The position numbers were made by a program, and so were the translations under genes. Positions 1 to 7,344 of a stretch of DNA of 27,127 bases are shown here, one piece after another (position 1 is the first letter of the stretch; the number at the start of each line of letters is the position of its first letter). Source of the stretch: Halanaerobiales bacterium. Its GTDB lineage: Bacteria > Bacillota_F > Halanaerobiia > DY22613. Under the pieces are notes generated by a model that did not search any database, had not been told where the DNA came from, and was given only the letters and a program-made list of their open reading frames with translations. The stretch lies in NCBI GenBank assembly GCA_023128035.1, contig JAGMES010000052.1:1-27127 (forward strand). Reading direction: 5' to 3'.

Positions 1-26
1 TAAGACGTTGCGGGAATTATTTTATA

Positions 27-57
27 CTCTACGATAAACGTAGGGTTTTTTATTTTT
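27..57 (+). terminator. Intrinsic terminator of a gene upstream of the window
   Basis: A 7-bp stem (27-33 with 39-45, one G-U pair, five-base loop) is followed by a T-rich run at 46-57. This is the usual form of a Rho-independent terminator on the plus strand. It probably ends a transcript whose gene lies left of the window. Confidence 0.6.
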
Positions 58-63
58 GACAAT

Positions 64-94
64 AAAAAGGAGTGCAATCTTTGCACTCCTTTTT
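64..94 (-). terminator. Bidirectional hairpin terminator after the amylase gene
   Basis: There is a perfect 14-bp inverted repeat (64-77 with 81-94) with a three-base loop. The stem ends in A5 on one side and T5 on the other, so it can act in both directions. It starts 6 bases past the amylase stop codon on the minus strand and most likely terminates that gene. Confidence 0.75.
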
Positions 95-99
95 ATCTA

Positions 100-2196
100 T
101 TATTGCCAATCTACAGTAACATTGCCAGTTCCAGAGGTAGGAACAGTATAGGTATGGTTGTTTCCACCTTCCCAGGTTACAGTACCATCAGAAGCAACTT
201 TGATGAATTTAAATTGAATGGTAGTTCCTGCTGGTACACTAGCTACGATGTACCATTCTGGATAATTAGGACATAACATCGGTCCATATGTATCTTCAAA
301 ATCAGTACTCCATTTGCCCAACTCTTGAACATTACCAGTTAAATAAATTTGATCTCCCAAATTGGTATAAGCGTTTCTTACAGTAAAGACGATCGGAATT
401 AATTTACCTGTCAGTACTTCATAATCTATTGTATTACTTGTTCCAGCAGAAGTAACGACTTTTACGGAAGCAATTCCAGTGCTTACTGATGGAACAGTAA
501 CTTGAATCTCGTTATTTGACCAGGAAGTAACACTAGCAGATGTATTGTTAAAATAAACTGTACCACTTGTGCCAAATCCATCACCACCGATAGTGACTTT
601 ATTACCAGAACGTCCCAAAACAGGTCCAACTGAACCAATTAGCGGGGTAGAGGAAGATGTTTTGTAAGTCCATACAGAAACACTATTGCCTGGTAAATTG
701 AAGCCATTTACGGCACCTGAGCTATTTACTGTGATTGAAGTACCACATAAAAGTCCTGACAAATAATCATTATATGTACCTGATGCTAAGTCAGTATATA
801 GCCCAGAGACGTAAGTAGAGCTAGAATTTTTGTTAATTGCAACAAGTACTACATCATTAAAGAATTTCCTTTGATAGATATAAACATTGTCATTAATCCA
901 TTTTTGTGTCATATCTCCATATTGAATTGCAGGTTGAGATTGACGTAAACTACTTAAATTTTTAATAACATTATAAGCAGTAGAATTTTGATTCCAGTTA
1001 TTCATCATTGGACGATTCCATGGGTCTCCACCACCACTTGTATCATCATGTAGATATTGTTCTGTTCCATAATAGATCAAAGGAATTCCACGGCAGGTCA
1101 GAACGAAAGCTAAAGCTTGATGAAGTCTGGTATAGTCAGAATTAATTGATAGAAAACGTGCCATGTCATGGTTATCAAGGAAGACAGGTAAATCATTTGC
1201 CCATTTATAGTCTTGTCCAGTTTTTACAATTGCATTATTTAAAACTGTAAAGCTGCTATTGTAAGCAAACACATCACGCATAGCTTTGTTCAAGTAAAAA
1301 TCTAATGGTGCGATTCCAGTACGATTAGCAAATTTAACATTATCATCATAAAGTGCATCACCATAACCGCCTAAATACCATTCACCAGTCATATAAACAT
1401 CTTTAAGATTAATAATATGATCTGTTAAACTTAGTTGCCAACCCATAGTCATATGTTTGATGGCATCAATTCGGAAGCCGTCTACACCGTGGTTTACTAA
1501 GTCAGTTGCAGCTTCTTTAAGATAAGAATCAATTGTGGAATGTTCTTGAGCTAAATCTGCTAAATCAGCAAGATTTTTGTATTGTGCTTCAAATCTATCA
1601 TCCCAGTTAGTGATTCCGCCATCGTGATGCCAATATCCATGAGAATCATAGTAACGATCATCCCATTTTACACCATTATAGTATAATGCTCCTCGTTCGG
1701 CGAAATTAGGATCATTAATATCAGTCGGACTAGTATGATTAGGAGCATAGTCTACTAAAACTTTAATTCCATAATTATGTGCTGTTTGAATCATTTGATC
1801 AAAATCAGTCCATGTCCCAAAATGTTCATCAATTTTTTTGAAATCTCTTGCCCAATAACCATGATATCCTGCGTTAGCTTGACCATTATAATAAGCAGCT
1901 ACATCAATATTATCATGAACTGGAGTTATCCAGAGAGCAGTGATTCCTAAATCACTAAGATATGGAATTTTTTGAGTAATACCTTTCAAATCTCCTCCCC
2001 AATACATTTTCCAATTTGACATAGTTGAGTCATAAAGACCAGGTGCCTTAGAAGGATTGTTATTGGATGTATCTCCATCATAGAAACGATCAATCATGAT
2101 TTGATAGATAACTTCACCTTTAAAATCTAGACCATAAGAAACAGTTGTAAAAGCAAAAAGCAGAATTAAACATAGAAGTAAAGTAAACCTTTTCAT
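100..2196 (-). CDS. Secreted GH13 amylase of the CGTase / maltogenic-amylase type
   Basis: This 698-residue exported enzyme acts on starch or maltodextrins. A signal peptide covers about residues 1-22, with no lipobox. The A/B/C/D/E domain order of cyclodextrin glucanotransferases and Novamyl-type maltogenic amylases follows: the catalytic barrel and C domain to about 512, an IPT/TIG domain at about 517-597 and a CBM20 starch-binding domain at about 598-698. Visible GH13 residues are DYAPNH (149-154), nucleophile Asp244 in FRIDA, acid/base Glu272 in GEW, and Asp344 in DNHD. From recall of the families, stretches such as FFNDVVLVAIN resemble maltogenic amylase. However, the short insertion of Novamyl near the substrate cleft is absent, and the central aromatic residue of CGTases is Ala210 (NLADLADL). 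Hydrolysis rather than cyclisation is therefore likely, but the product is not certain. The start ATG has a GAGGGGGT ribosome site. Confidence 0.9.
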   Translation of the reverse strand: MKRFTLLLCLILLFAFTTVSYGLDFKGEVIYQIMIDRFYDGDTSNNNPSKAPGLYDSTMSNWKMYWGGDLKGITQKIPYLSDLGITALWITPVHDNIDVAAYYNGQANAGYHGYWARDFKKIDEHFGTWTDFDQMIQTAHNYGIKVLVDYAPNHTSPTDINDPNFAERGALYYNGVKWDDRYYDSHGYWHHDGGITNWDDRFEAQYKNLADLADLAQEHSTIDSYLKEAATDLVNHGVDGFRIDAIKHMTMGWQLSLTDHIINLKDVYMTGEWYLGGYGDALYDDNVKFANRTGIAPLDFYLNKAMRDVFAYNSSFTVLNNAIVKTGQDYKWANDLPVFLDNHDMARFLSINSDYTRLHQALAFVLTCRGIPLIYYGTEQYLHDDTSGGGDPWNRPMMNNWNQNSTAYNVIKNLSSLRQSQPAIQYGDMTQKWINDNVYIYQRKFFNDVVLVAINKNSSSTYVSGLYTDLASGTYNDYLSGLLCGTSITVNSSGAVNGFNLPGNSVSVWTYKTSSSTPLIGSVGPVLGRSGNKVTIGGDGFGTSGTVYFNNTSASVTSWSNNEIQVTVPSVSTGIASVKVVTSAGTSNTIDYEVLTGKLIPIVFTVRNAYTNLGDQIYLTGNVQELGKWSTDFEDTYGPMLCPNYPEWYIVASVPAGTTIQFKFIKVASDGTVTWEGGNNHTYTVPTSGTGNVTVDWQ

Positions 2197-2332
2197 TAAA
2201 TAGTACCCCCTCGATTTTTAAAAATTTGTAAAACTAGGTTTGACCGAGTGCTGTAACACCTCCTTAAGTTGACGAAATAACTACATATCACTAAAGACTT
2301 TCTAATTAAATTTTCAAACAGGGAAAGAAATT

Positions 2333-2360
2333 AAGCTTGTTCAAACGTTTGCACAAGCTT
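2333..2360. promoter_or_regulatory. LacI-family-type palindromic operator
   Basis: This 28-bp inverted repeat is centred at 2346/2347, with 13 of 14 half-site positions matching. Its core, read on the minus strand, is GCAAACGTTTGA, the CG-centred form bound by LacI-family sugar regulators such as MalR-like proteins. It fits the CcpA cre consensus poorly at the outer bases. It lies about 50-75 bases downstream of the predicted amylase transcription start, so a road-block type of repression by a maltose-responsive regulator is plausible. This is inference from sequence only. Confidence 0.6.
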
Positions 2361-2415
2361 CAAAAAATAAATATAATGTTAAATTTAAAGAATTCTGATT
2401 TTACATTATATGCAC

Positions 2416-2444
2416 ATTATATAACTTTTTGACCACTATGTCAA
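2416..2444 (-). promoter_or_regulatory. Sigma-A promoter of the amylase gene
   Basis: On the minus strand a perfect TTGACA (2439-2444) and a perfect TATAAT (2416-2421) are separated by exactly 17 bases. Transcription would start near 2409, giving a leader of about 210 bases before the amylase start codon. Confidence 0.8.
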
Positions 2445-2573
2445 TTACCTTTCTGACTAGAATTAAGTTTTTTTCAAAATTTGCTAGTGCTAAAAACAGG
2501 TAATATCTTTTCTCTGGTTTTTATTATGAAAAAATAAATATGGGTCAAACTAAAGCAAAAAGGAGAACTGAGA

Positions 2574-3736
2574 GTGATTATCCATGGTGCTAGATATTTT
2601 GATAGTATGAAAATGGAGTTTATAGAGGGAAAAGATATTTGGATCGAAGATGGGTTAATTAAAGAAATCGGAAAAGGATTTGATAATCTTAAGCGAGAGG
2701 TTATAGATTTGCATGGAAGGTTACTTCTGCCAGGATGGATTGATGCTCACGTTCATTTGACTTTAACAGGAAGCTTGGATCCAATTAAACAATGGCAGGA
2801 TGATGGGGTTGTTTTTACAGCTATCAAAGGAGCAACGCAATATTTAAGTAACCATTTGCGGTCAGGTGTTACCATCGTGCGGGATTTAGGTGGAGATGGG
2901 GATATTGCATTATCATTAAAAAAGGCAGTGGAATTAGGAATTACTGAGGGGCCAGAAATTTATACATCAGGGAAAGCCTTAACTATGACTGGAGGACATA
3001 TTTATCAGATTAGTACAGAGGTTGATGGTTTAGATGAGGCGCGAAAAGGAGCTCGAGAGGAACTTAAAAAGGGTGTAGATTTGCTTAAAGTAATTGCAAC
3101 TGGTGGCATTTTAACATCTGGCGCAATACCAGGTTCACCCCAATTGGATCTCGATGAGATTCGAATAATTGTAGAGGAAGCTCATAAAACAAGCAGAAAA
3201 GTGGCATCCCATGTTGAAGGAACACAAGGAATTAAAAACTCCCTAATAGCTGGGGTGATACATTAGAACATGGAATTGGTTTAAATGAGGAAATGATTGA
3301 GATGATGATTAAGAATTCTGTAACCTTGATTCCAACCTTAAGAGCTCCGAGATTAATTATAGAGCATCGCGAAGAATTGCCAGAGGAGATGGTTAAGAAG
3401 GCAGAAGAAATAATTGAAGAGCATAAGGCATCTTTTGCATTAGCATATAAAAAAGGATGTAGGATTGCTGTCGGAACAGATGCAGGAACACCTTTTAATC
3501 AGCACGGAGAATATCTTCTTGAATTAAAAGAGTTATTGGCAGATGGGATGAAAATAGAGGAGGTTTTACAGGCAATTTCATTAAATGGAGCAATTGCTTT
3601 AGGGATTGAAGATCAATATGGTAATATAGAAGTTGGTAAAGTTGCAAATATAACTATTGTAGAAGATATAAATTATAGAGACTGGCGAAAAAAAATACAG
3701 TTGGTTATGTTTAAAGGTAGATTGATAGAGTTTTGA
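2574..3736 (+). pseudogene. Frameshifted metal-dependent amidohydrolase (imidazolonepropionase/prolidase-like)
   Basis: Two reading frames (2574-3266 and a continuation to 3736) together form one amidohydrolase-superfamily protein of about 387 residues, a normal length for this COG1228-type family. The first part has the metal motif DAHVH (His59, His61), a candidate carboxylated Lys172 in LLKVIATGG and His213 in ASHVEG. The second has GTDAGTP with the catalytic Asp. The reading frame breaks near 3252-3257, in the G4 run of GCTGGGGTGATACA. Adding one base there restores the expected AGV-DT-EHG, whose His is a metal ligand. As read, the product stops after 230 residues and lacks this site, so the gene is inactive unless the base is a sequencing error. 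The start GTG has AGGAG 8 bases upstream. The substrate is unknown; cyclic amide or Xaa-Pro type substrates are usual in the family. Confidence 0.8.
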
Positions 3737-3755
3737 AAATAAAGGAGAGCTTATT

Positions 3756-4694
3756 ATGGAAAAAGATACAGCTTTGTTGATCGGAGCAGGGTTTTCTTAT
3801 CCGGCAAAAATTCCAATAATGAAAGAATTGGCGAGATATTTTCCTCAGACCCTCCAACAAGAAGAGAAAAGGATTTACGATCAAATTAAATATTTAGTGC
3901 CAGATATTCAAGAAGATTTTGAACTATTAATGGAAATCTCCTATGATTTATCAAAAATACCGATCAGTTTGACTACCCATTTAGCTAAAGAAGGTTTTGT
4001 ATCTCATTTTATTGATCTTGAAGGATTGACAAAAGGTTCGAAAATTTTGATAAAATCTTTAAAGAAATTTTTACATGATAAATGTCAAGTTAAAAAAGAA
4101 AATTTAGTTTATCTTTATCCATTTTTTAATTGGTTGAAAAAGAGTCAATATGCTTTGGATATATTTTCTTTAAATTATGATTTGGTGATTGAGAATCTTT
4201 GTGAAGAATTCTTTGTTCCATATACAGATGGCTTTTTAATGAATTGGAATCCTGGGTTATTTTTCAATTCACAATTTCAGGTTAAGTTATATAAACTGCA
4301 TGGCTCGTTTGATTGGTATCAATCTGAATTAGGGGAGAGGATTAAAATTCCGATCTTAAAAGAAGGAGGTAAGCTAGAATTTCTAAATCAGACCAACGTG
4401 TATTCGATGATGGTATATCCTAGACGTAAAAAACGAGAGTCATTTGGAGAATTATTCAGATTCTTTTATGATCGGTTACTAACATTAGAAAAATTAGTGG
4501 TGATTGGTTATAGTTTTCGAGATGAGGAATTAAAGAAAATTATTGATGAAAGTTTGATTAAGAATCATAGATTACATTTAGAATTGGTATCTCCAATTTC
4601 AAAGCAATTAGCCACTCTTTTCCCTTTTTCTGAACGAATTCATTGTCATGAGGGAGGGGTTGAGGAGTGGATTCAAGCTATGTGGAGCGTTTAG
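3756..4694 (+). CDS. Stand-alone SIR2-like domain protein (possible NADase)
   Basis: This 312-residue cytoplasmic protein has the bacterial SIR2-like fold. The nucleotide-binding loop is GAGFS (10-14), followed by SLNYD (138-142), LHGSFDW (181-187) and IGYSFRDEE (250-258). Asn140 and His182 sit 42 residues apart, close to the spacing of the catalytic Asn and His in the defence NADases ThsA and DSR2 as I recall them. Relatives often deplete NAD upon phage infection, but no effector partner domain, TIR, or second defence gene is seen here. It follows the broken amidohydrolase by 19 bases with an AAAGGAGAG ribosome site, so the two probably share a transcript. The function could equally be a housekeeping NAD-linked role. 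The family assignment is firm; a defence role is only an inference. Confidence 0.8.
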   Translation: MEKDTALLIGAGFSYPAKIPIMKELARYFPQTLQQEEKRIYDQIKYLVPDIQEDFELLMEISYDLSKIPISLTTHLAKEGFVSHFIDLEGLTKGSKILIKSLKKFLHDKCQVKKENLVYLYPFFNWLKKSQYALDIFSLNYDLVIENLCEEFFVPYTDGFLMNWNPGLFFNSQFQVKLYKLHGSFDWYQSELGERIKIPILKEGGKLEFLNQTNVYSMMVYPRRKKRESFGELFRFFYDRLLTLEKLVVIGYSFRDEELKKIIDESLIKNHRLHLELVSPISKQLATLFPFSERIHCHEGGVEEWIQAMWSV

Positions 4695-4705
4695 TAAATA
4701 AAAAT

Positions 4706-4736
4706 AGCAGATATTATCTTTAGAATAATATCTGCT
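4706..4736 (-). terminator. Intrinsic terminator of perR
   Basis: A perfect 12-bp stem (4706-4717 with 4725-4736) has a 7-base loop. On the minus strand it is followed by ATTTTTATTT, giving the expected U-tract after perR, which ends at 4752. It may also stop plus-strand transcripts from the SIR2-like gene, although no T run follows in that direction. Confidence 0.7.
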
Positions 4737-4751
4737 TGCTTAAAAATGTAA

Positions 4752-5156
4752 TTAGTTTTTGGGAGAACGCATGCATTCATTGCAAATTCCATAAAATTCG
4801 AGTCGATGATTCTGAATTTTATGACCTGACTGAATTTCAGCTTCCTCAGTTATAGAATCGAGTAGAGGTAAATTTAAATCATACACTTTACCACATTGTG
4901 AACAACAAAAATGATAGTGATTTTCAGGATTACCATCATAGCGGCTATAAGTACTACCAAAATTTAGTTCAAATACCTTACCCATATTTTTTAAGATGCC
5001 TAGATTACGATAGACAGTTCCAAGGCTGATATTAGGGATAATTTTGCGGACTTCTTCATAAACCCAATCTGCAGTGGGATGTGATGTGGTACTTCTTAAG
5101 ACGTTTAAGATTGCCTGTCGTTGTTTTGTCATTCGTGTACTTGTTGACTTCGTCAT
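4752..5156 (-). CDS. perR: PerR-type peroxide-responsive Fur-family repressor
   Basis: This 134-residue winged-helix metalloregulator represses oxidative-stress genes until its iron site is oxidised by peroxide. The DNA-recognition helix region is ISLGTVYRNL (43-52). The structural zinc site is made of Cys85/Cys88 and Cys125/Cys128. The regulatory metal ligands of B. subtilis PerR map onto His26, Asp74, His80, His82 and Asp93. Asp at the last position, rather than Glu, favours PerR over Fur or Zur. The start ATG has a G7 run 9 bases upstream as ribosome site. The gene is divergent from ddl, with its own promoter at 5224-5252 and a candidate PerR box overlapping the start of transcription, suggesting autoregulation. 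Confidence 0.85.
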   Translation of the reverse strand: MTKSTSTRMTKQRQAILNVLRSTTSHPTADWVYEEVRKIIPNISLGTVYRNLGILKNMGKVFELNFGSTYSRYDGNPENHYHFCCSQCGKVYDLNLPLLDSITEEAEIQSGHKIQNHRLEFYGICNECMRSPKN

Positions 5157-5204
5157 AAGCGTCTTCCCCCCCTTTTTCTATAAGTTCACTATTGCAAATA
5201 ATAA

Positions 5205-5219
5205 TAATAATAATTACTA
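5205..5219 (-). promoter_or_regulatory. Candidate PerR box (autoregulation)
   Basis: The minus-strand word TAGTAATTATTATTA matches 11 of the 14 defined positions of the PerR box TTATAATnATTATAA. It lies at the predicted perR transcription start. The site falls in an (ATA)n tract, which makes chance matches easier, so support is moderate. Confidence 0.4.
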
Positions 5220-5223
5220 TTTA

Positions 5224-5252
5224 AATGTAGCATAAAAATAGCAAAATGTCAA
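5224..5252 (-). promoter_or_regulatory. Promoter of perR
   Basis: On the minus strand, TTGACA (5247-5252) and TACATT (5224-5229) are spaced by 17 bases. This is a good sigma-A promoter with two mismatches in the -10 hexamer. Confidence 0.65.
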
Positions 5253-5352
5253 GAAACAAGCAGGAGATTATGAATTTATGAGGAAAGATTTTATAATTAA
5301 CAAGGTTAATGAATATCTATAAAAATATATGTTTCTAAAAGGAGGTATAGTG

Positions 5353-6453
5353 ATGTCCGATAAACAGAACCTTGTTCTTTTATTTGGAGGGCGTTCAAGT
5401 GAACATGAAGTTTCAATCATGTCTGGAAATTCTATTTTTCAAGCTATTGATAAAGATAAATATGAGGTTTATCCAGTTGCAATTACTAAAGATGGTAGAT
5501 GGCTATCACCAAAAATTTCAACTCAGGTTCTTAAGGACGGAAAGATTATCGACGCGAGCGCAGCAGAAAGCGAACAGATTGCTTTAGTTTTTGAACCTGG
5601 TCAATCGAATTTGGTTGGAATAAAGGGTGATCTTAGTGTAAAAATAAAAATCGATCTTGTATTTCCTATCTTGCATGGCCCTTTTGGAGAAGATGGAACT
5701 TTACAAGGACTTTTAGAGATGGCTGGTTTGCCTTATGTTGGGGCAGGAGTGACTGCTTCTGCTGTTGGAATGGATAAGGCAATTATGAAAGATTTATTTG
5801 CTGTTAAGGGATTACCCCAAGCAAAATACAGTGTAGTCACCCGACATGCTCTAGAAACCGATCTGGAGAAAGTGATAGATAAATTAGAGGAAACCTTTGA
5901 ATATCCATGTTTTGTGAAACCAGCTAATCTTGGTTCAAGTGTAGGGATTAGCAAAGTACATAATCGTGAAGAGATGCCAGAAGCTTTAAAAAAAGCTGCA
6001 GAACATGATCGTAAAATGATTGTGGAGGAGTTTGTAGATGCACGAGAGCTGGAAGTGAGTGTTCTTGGAAATGACATTTACGAGGCTTCAATTGCTGGAG
6101 AGATAATTCCGTCAAAAGAGTTTTATGATTATGAAGCTAAATACTTGTCTGATGATTCAAGATTATTAATCCCAGCTCCATTGAATGAAGAGAAAATGGG
6201 AGAGATCCGCAAATTAGCAATCCAGGCTTATCAGGCTATTGACTGCCAGGGATTTGCGAGAGTAGATTTTTTTATGGAACAACATTCTGAAAAGATAATG
6301 GTAAATGAGATCAATACTTTACCTGGATTTACCAGGATCAGTATGTATCCGAAATTATGGGAAGCGAGTGGATTTTCTTATCCAAAATTAGTTGATCGAT
6401 TGATTGAACTGGCTTTAGAACGCTATCATGATATGAAACGAAATAAATTTTAA
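5353..6453 (+). CDS. ddl: D-alanine--D-alanine ligase
   Basis: This 366-residue ATP-grasp enzyme joins two D-Ala to give the dipeptide that MurF adds to UDP-MurNAc-tripeptide. Visible motifs are FGGRSSEHEVS (11-21), HGPFGEDGT (108-116), the ATP-binding VKPANLGSSVG (188-198), FYDYEAKY (257-264) and VNEINTLPG (317-325). The Tyr in the omega-loop FYDYEAKY is typical of D-Ala-D-Ala ligases; D-Ala-D-Lac (VanA-type) enzymes differ there. An upstream in-frame ATG at 5329 exists, but AAAAGGAGG at 5337-5345 lies inside that extension and is placed correctly for the ATG at 5353. The gene is divergent from perR and lies outside the dcw cluster. No strong promoter was resolved; TATAAT at 5292-5297 lacks a good -35. 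Confidence 0.95.
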   Translation: MSDKQNLVLLFGGRSSEHEVSIMSGNSIFQAIDKDKYEVYPVAITKDGRWLSPKISTQVLKDGKIIDASAAESEQIALVFEPGQSNLVGIKGDLSVKIKIDLVFPILHGPFGEDGTLQGLLEMAGLPYVGAGVTASAVGMDKAIMKDLFAVKGLPQAKYSVVTRHALETDLEKVIDKLEETFEYPCFVKPANLGSSVGISKVHNREEMPEALKKAAEHDRKMIVEEFVDARELEVSVLGNDIYEASIAGEIIPSKEFYDYEAKYLSDDSRLLIPAPLNEEKMGEIRKLAIQAYQAIDCQGFARVDFFMEQHSEKIMVNEINTLPGFTRISMYPKLWEASGFSYPKLVDRLIELALERYHDMKRNKF

Positions 6454-6500
6454 AGAATTTTTGCCCATAATTTGCAGGAATATTTTGCAAAACAGAGAAA

Positions 6501-6749
6501 ATGATCAAGAGAGGTATTTTTAGAATTTTGAAATATAAAAATGATTTAGCTTATGATTTTGATCATTCACTACGTGTGAATCAACTAGTTTTATAAAATA
6601 GACCTGAAAGAGAGGAGGATTTAGAGTTATTAATTCTGGTAGGAATTTTACATGATACTGCCAGAAATGAACAGGAACGGACTGGTATCTGTCATGCTGA
6701 AAGAGGAGCAGAAATTGCTGAGAAGATTAAAGATTGGAGGGATTCATGA
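6501..6749 (+). pseudogene. Remnant of an HD-domain phosphohydrolase
   Basis: One continuous frame of 83 codons from ATG 6501 to TGA 6749 contains an internal TAA at 6594-6596. Its translation carries YDFDHSLRVNQL before the stop and LVGILHDTARNE, then ICHAERGAEIAEKI, after it. These match the DHxxRV, LLHDxAR and HxxxGAxIA blocks of HD-domain metal phosphohydrolases, in the right order. The protein would end soon after the second block, well short of a full HD domain, so both the internal stop and the missing C-terminus point to a decayed gene. Its final TGA overlaps the start ATG of the next gene, as in an operon. The function before decay cannot be told beyond phosphohydrolase. Confidence 0.65.
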
Positions 6750-6970
6750 TAGTAGGTCTGGCTACGTTTCTAATTTTAATGGGTATTGTTTTGAGTGGGG
6801 GTTATATTACCTTCCAGTTGGCTAAGTATTTATATTTAATAGCGAGAATTCCTTTACTTCTTAAAATTGGTTTTATAATGGTTTTATTGGGAGCTTTAAT
6901 GATTATCACAAAATTGATTTTTGAAAGAATAAAAGGGGGAGATGATGATGATGTTGATCGTAAGTACTGA
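6746..6970 (+). CDS. Small membrane protein of unknown function
   Basis: This 74-residue protein has two predicted membrane helices (about 2-22 and 38-58), joined by a short loop with basic residues. It ends in a charged tail with four Asp in a row (66-69). I do not recognise a family. The ATG at 6746 has GGAGG just upstream; an in-frame TTG at 6734 is possible but overlaps that site. The gene overlaps the HD remnant at its start and the YbjQ-family gene at its end. Translational coupling, and perhaps a shared role with the YbjQ-like protein, are likely. Confidence 0.7.
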   Translation: MIVGLATFLILMGIVLSGGYITFQLAKYLYLIARIPLLLKIGFIMVLLGALMIITKLIFERIKGGDDDDVDRKY

Positions 6971-7271
6971 GAAAATAACTGGTAAGAAAATTGCTAAGAC
7001 ATTGGGAATGGTTCGAGGAAATACTATAAGAGCAAGACATATTGGAAATGATATCATGGCTAGTTTACGGAATATTGTTGGTGGCGAAGTAAAAGAATAT
7101 ACTCGAATGATCTCTGAGTCTAGAGAAGAAGCAGTTAATCGGATGGTAGCAGATGCAAAAAGATTAGGTGCTAACGCAGTAGTTGGGGTGCGTTTTACTA
7201 CTTCACAGGTTATGCAAGGTGCAGCTGAGATTTTAGCTTATGGTACTGCAGTGATTATTGAAGATGAATAA
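6951..7271 (+). CDS. YbjQ/UPF0145-family (DUF74) protein
   Basis: This is a small cytoplasmic protein of 106 residues from ATG 6951. It matches the YbjQ (heavy-metal-binding domain-like, PF01906) family in its typical pattern: an MLIVSTEKI N-terminal strand, TLGMVRGNT, AVNRMVADAKRLGANAVVGV, and a C-terminal GTAVII strand. The family forms pentamers and its biochemical role is not settled. Four tandem ATG codons (6942, 6945, 6948, 6951) are in frame. I chose the last because AAGGGGGAG ends at 6941 and relatives begin near this point, but any of the four could be used. The gene overlaps the small membrane protein upstream, and such pairings recur in Firmicutes. Confidence 0.85.
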   Translation: MLIVSTEKITGKKIAKTLGMVRGNTIRARHIGNDIMASLRNIVGGEVKEYTRMISESREEAVNRMVADAKRLGANAVVGVRFTTSQVMQGAAEILAYGTAVIIEDE

Positions 7272-7344
7272 TTAAGTAATTCATAACCCTTTTAGAAGGT
7301 GAATAGTATGTAATATATTCTAATCCTTTTGGGAGGGTTTTTTT

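Larger units (their letters stand above)
2197..2573. other. Divergent intergenic region between amylase and amidohydrolase
   Basis: These 377 bases carry the minus-strand amylase promoter (2416-2444), a long palindromic operator (2333-2360) and an amylase leader of about 210 bases. No convincing plus-strand promoter for the amidohydrolase was found; only AT-rich -10-like words occur at 2490-2540. No gene is seen here. Confidence 0.6.

Noticed and set aside
2257..2265. Perfect Shine-Dalgarno-like AAGGAGGTG on the minus strand in the amylase leader
   Set aside because: No start codon lies at a useful distance downstream; the only GTG overlaps the motif itself and the frame ends after about 13 codons.
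2341..2354. CcpA cre site at the amylase operator
   Set aside because: The centre fits, but three fixed outer positions of the cre consensus do not match; a LacI/MalR-type operator describes the palindrome better.
5733..6077. Open frame of 114 codons on the minus strand inside ddl
   Set aside because: It is antisense to a well-conserved gene, Ser/Thr-rich, without a ribosome site or family match.
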